From Lacrimispora amygdalina (GTDB lineage: Bacteria; Bacillota; Clostridia; Lachnospirales; Lachnospiraceae), in the NCBI RefSeq assembly GCF_003432035.1, contig NZ_QOHO01000101.1, positions 1 to 33,372 of the forward strand: DNA of 33,372 nt, written 5' to 3'. The position numbers were made by a program, and so were the translations under genes. Shown piece after piece: positions 33,367 through 33,372 of the stretch. How positions within the stretch are numbered: position 1 is the first letter of the stretch; each line of letters starts with the position of its first letter. The notes under the pieces are model-generated. The model was not told the origin of the DNA, ran no database searches, and saw only the letters and a list, made by a program, of their open reading frames with translations.

Positions 33367-33372
33367 ATACCT

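Overview
The window looks like a chromosomal segment of a low-to-mid GC Gram-positive anaerobe, most likely a Lachnospiraceae member (Clostridium cluster XIVa; Lacrimispora or Hungatella-like). I infer this from strong AGGAGG ribosome binding sites, lipoproteins with Ala/Thr/Glu-rich linkers, and the gene content (ChvE-type sugar ABC transporter, LicT-controlled beta-glucoside PTS, PhoH, MutS2, YhaM). I saw no tRNA, rRNA, CRISPR array or insertion sequence.

Layout: (1) 1-5685, a monosaccharide ABC transporter operon (binding lipoprotein, double ATPase, permease), then an AraR-like GntR/LacI regulator and a small membrane protein. A 21-nt palindrome overlaps an extended -10 upstream. (2) 5833-7194, a PIN-PhoH ATPase. 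(3) 7195-10154, the most unusual part: a BlaI/BlaR1-like regulatory unit. The M56 metallopeptidase sensor ends not in a penicillin-binding domain but in choline-binding-type aromatic repeats. A lipoprotein carrying a full copy of the same repeat domain sits under a promoter bracketed by two BlaI-type operators, with a third operator before the repressor gene. No beta-lactamase gene is present. (4) 10228-15136 on the minus strand: mutS2, a response regulator, then its likely histidine kinase, which is separated from it by 379 bp holding a large structured inverted repeat. (5) 15358-22093 on the plus strand: an HtrA-like protein that appears to have lost its whole catalytic triad, a YhaM-type HD nuclease, a second two-component pair, and nagA. 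(6) 22147-26850: a beta-glucoside operon (licT, bglP, bglA and an HPr paralogue) controlled by an RAT antiterminator/terminator. The HPr paralogue keeps His15 but has Asp at the Ser46-equivalent position. (7) 26939-31271 on the minus strand: the phosphate operon pstS-pstC-pstA-pstB-phoU, preceded by phased 11-bp repeats that look like PhoP boxes. (8) 31659-33224: a pRiA4b ORF-3-like protein with a C-terminal SEC-C zinc motif, a terminator, and a promoter firing out of the right edge.

As a whole this is mostly housekeeping and nutrient-uptake DNA (pentose/hexose import, beta-glucoside PTS, GlcNAc-6-P deacetylation, phosphate uptake). One accessory-looking envelope-sensing module, the BlaRI-like unit, is the strongest candidate for an undescribed system. 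All function calls rest on reading translated motifs by eye; no database search was possible.
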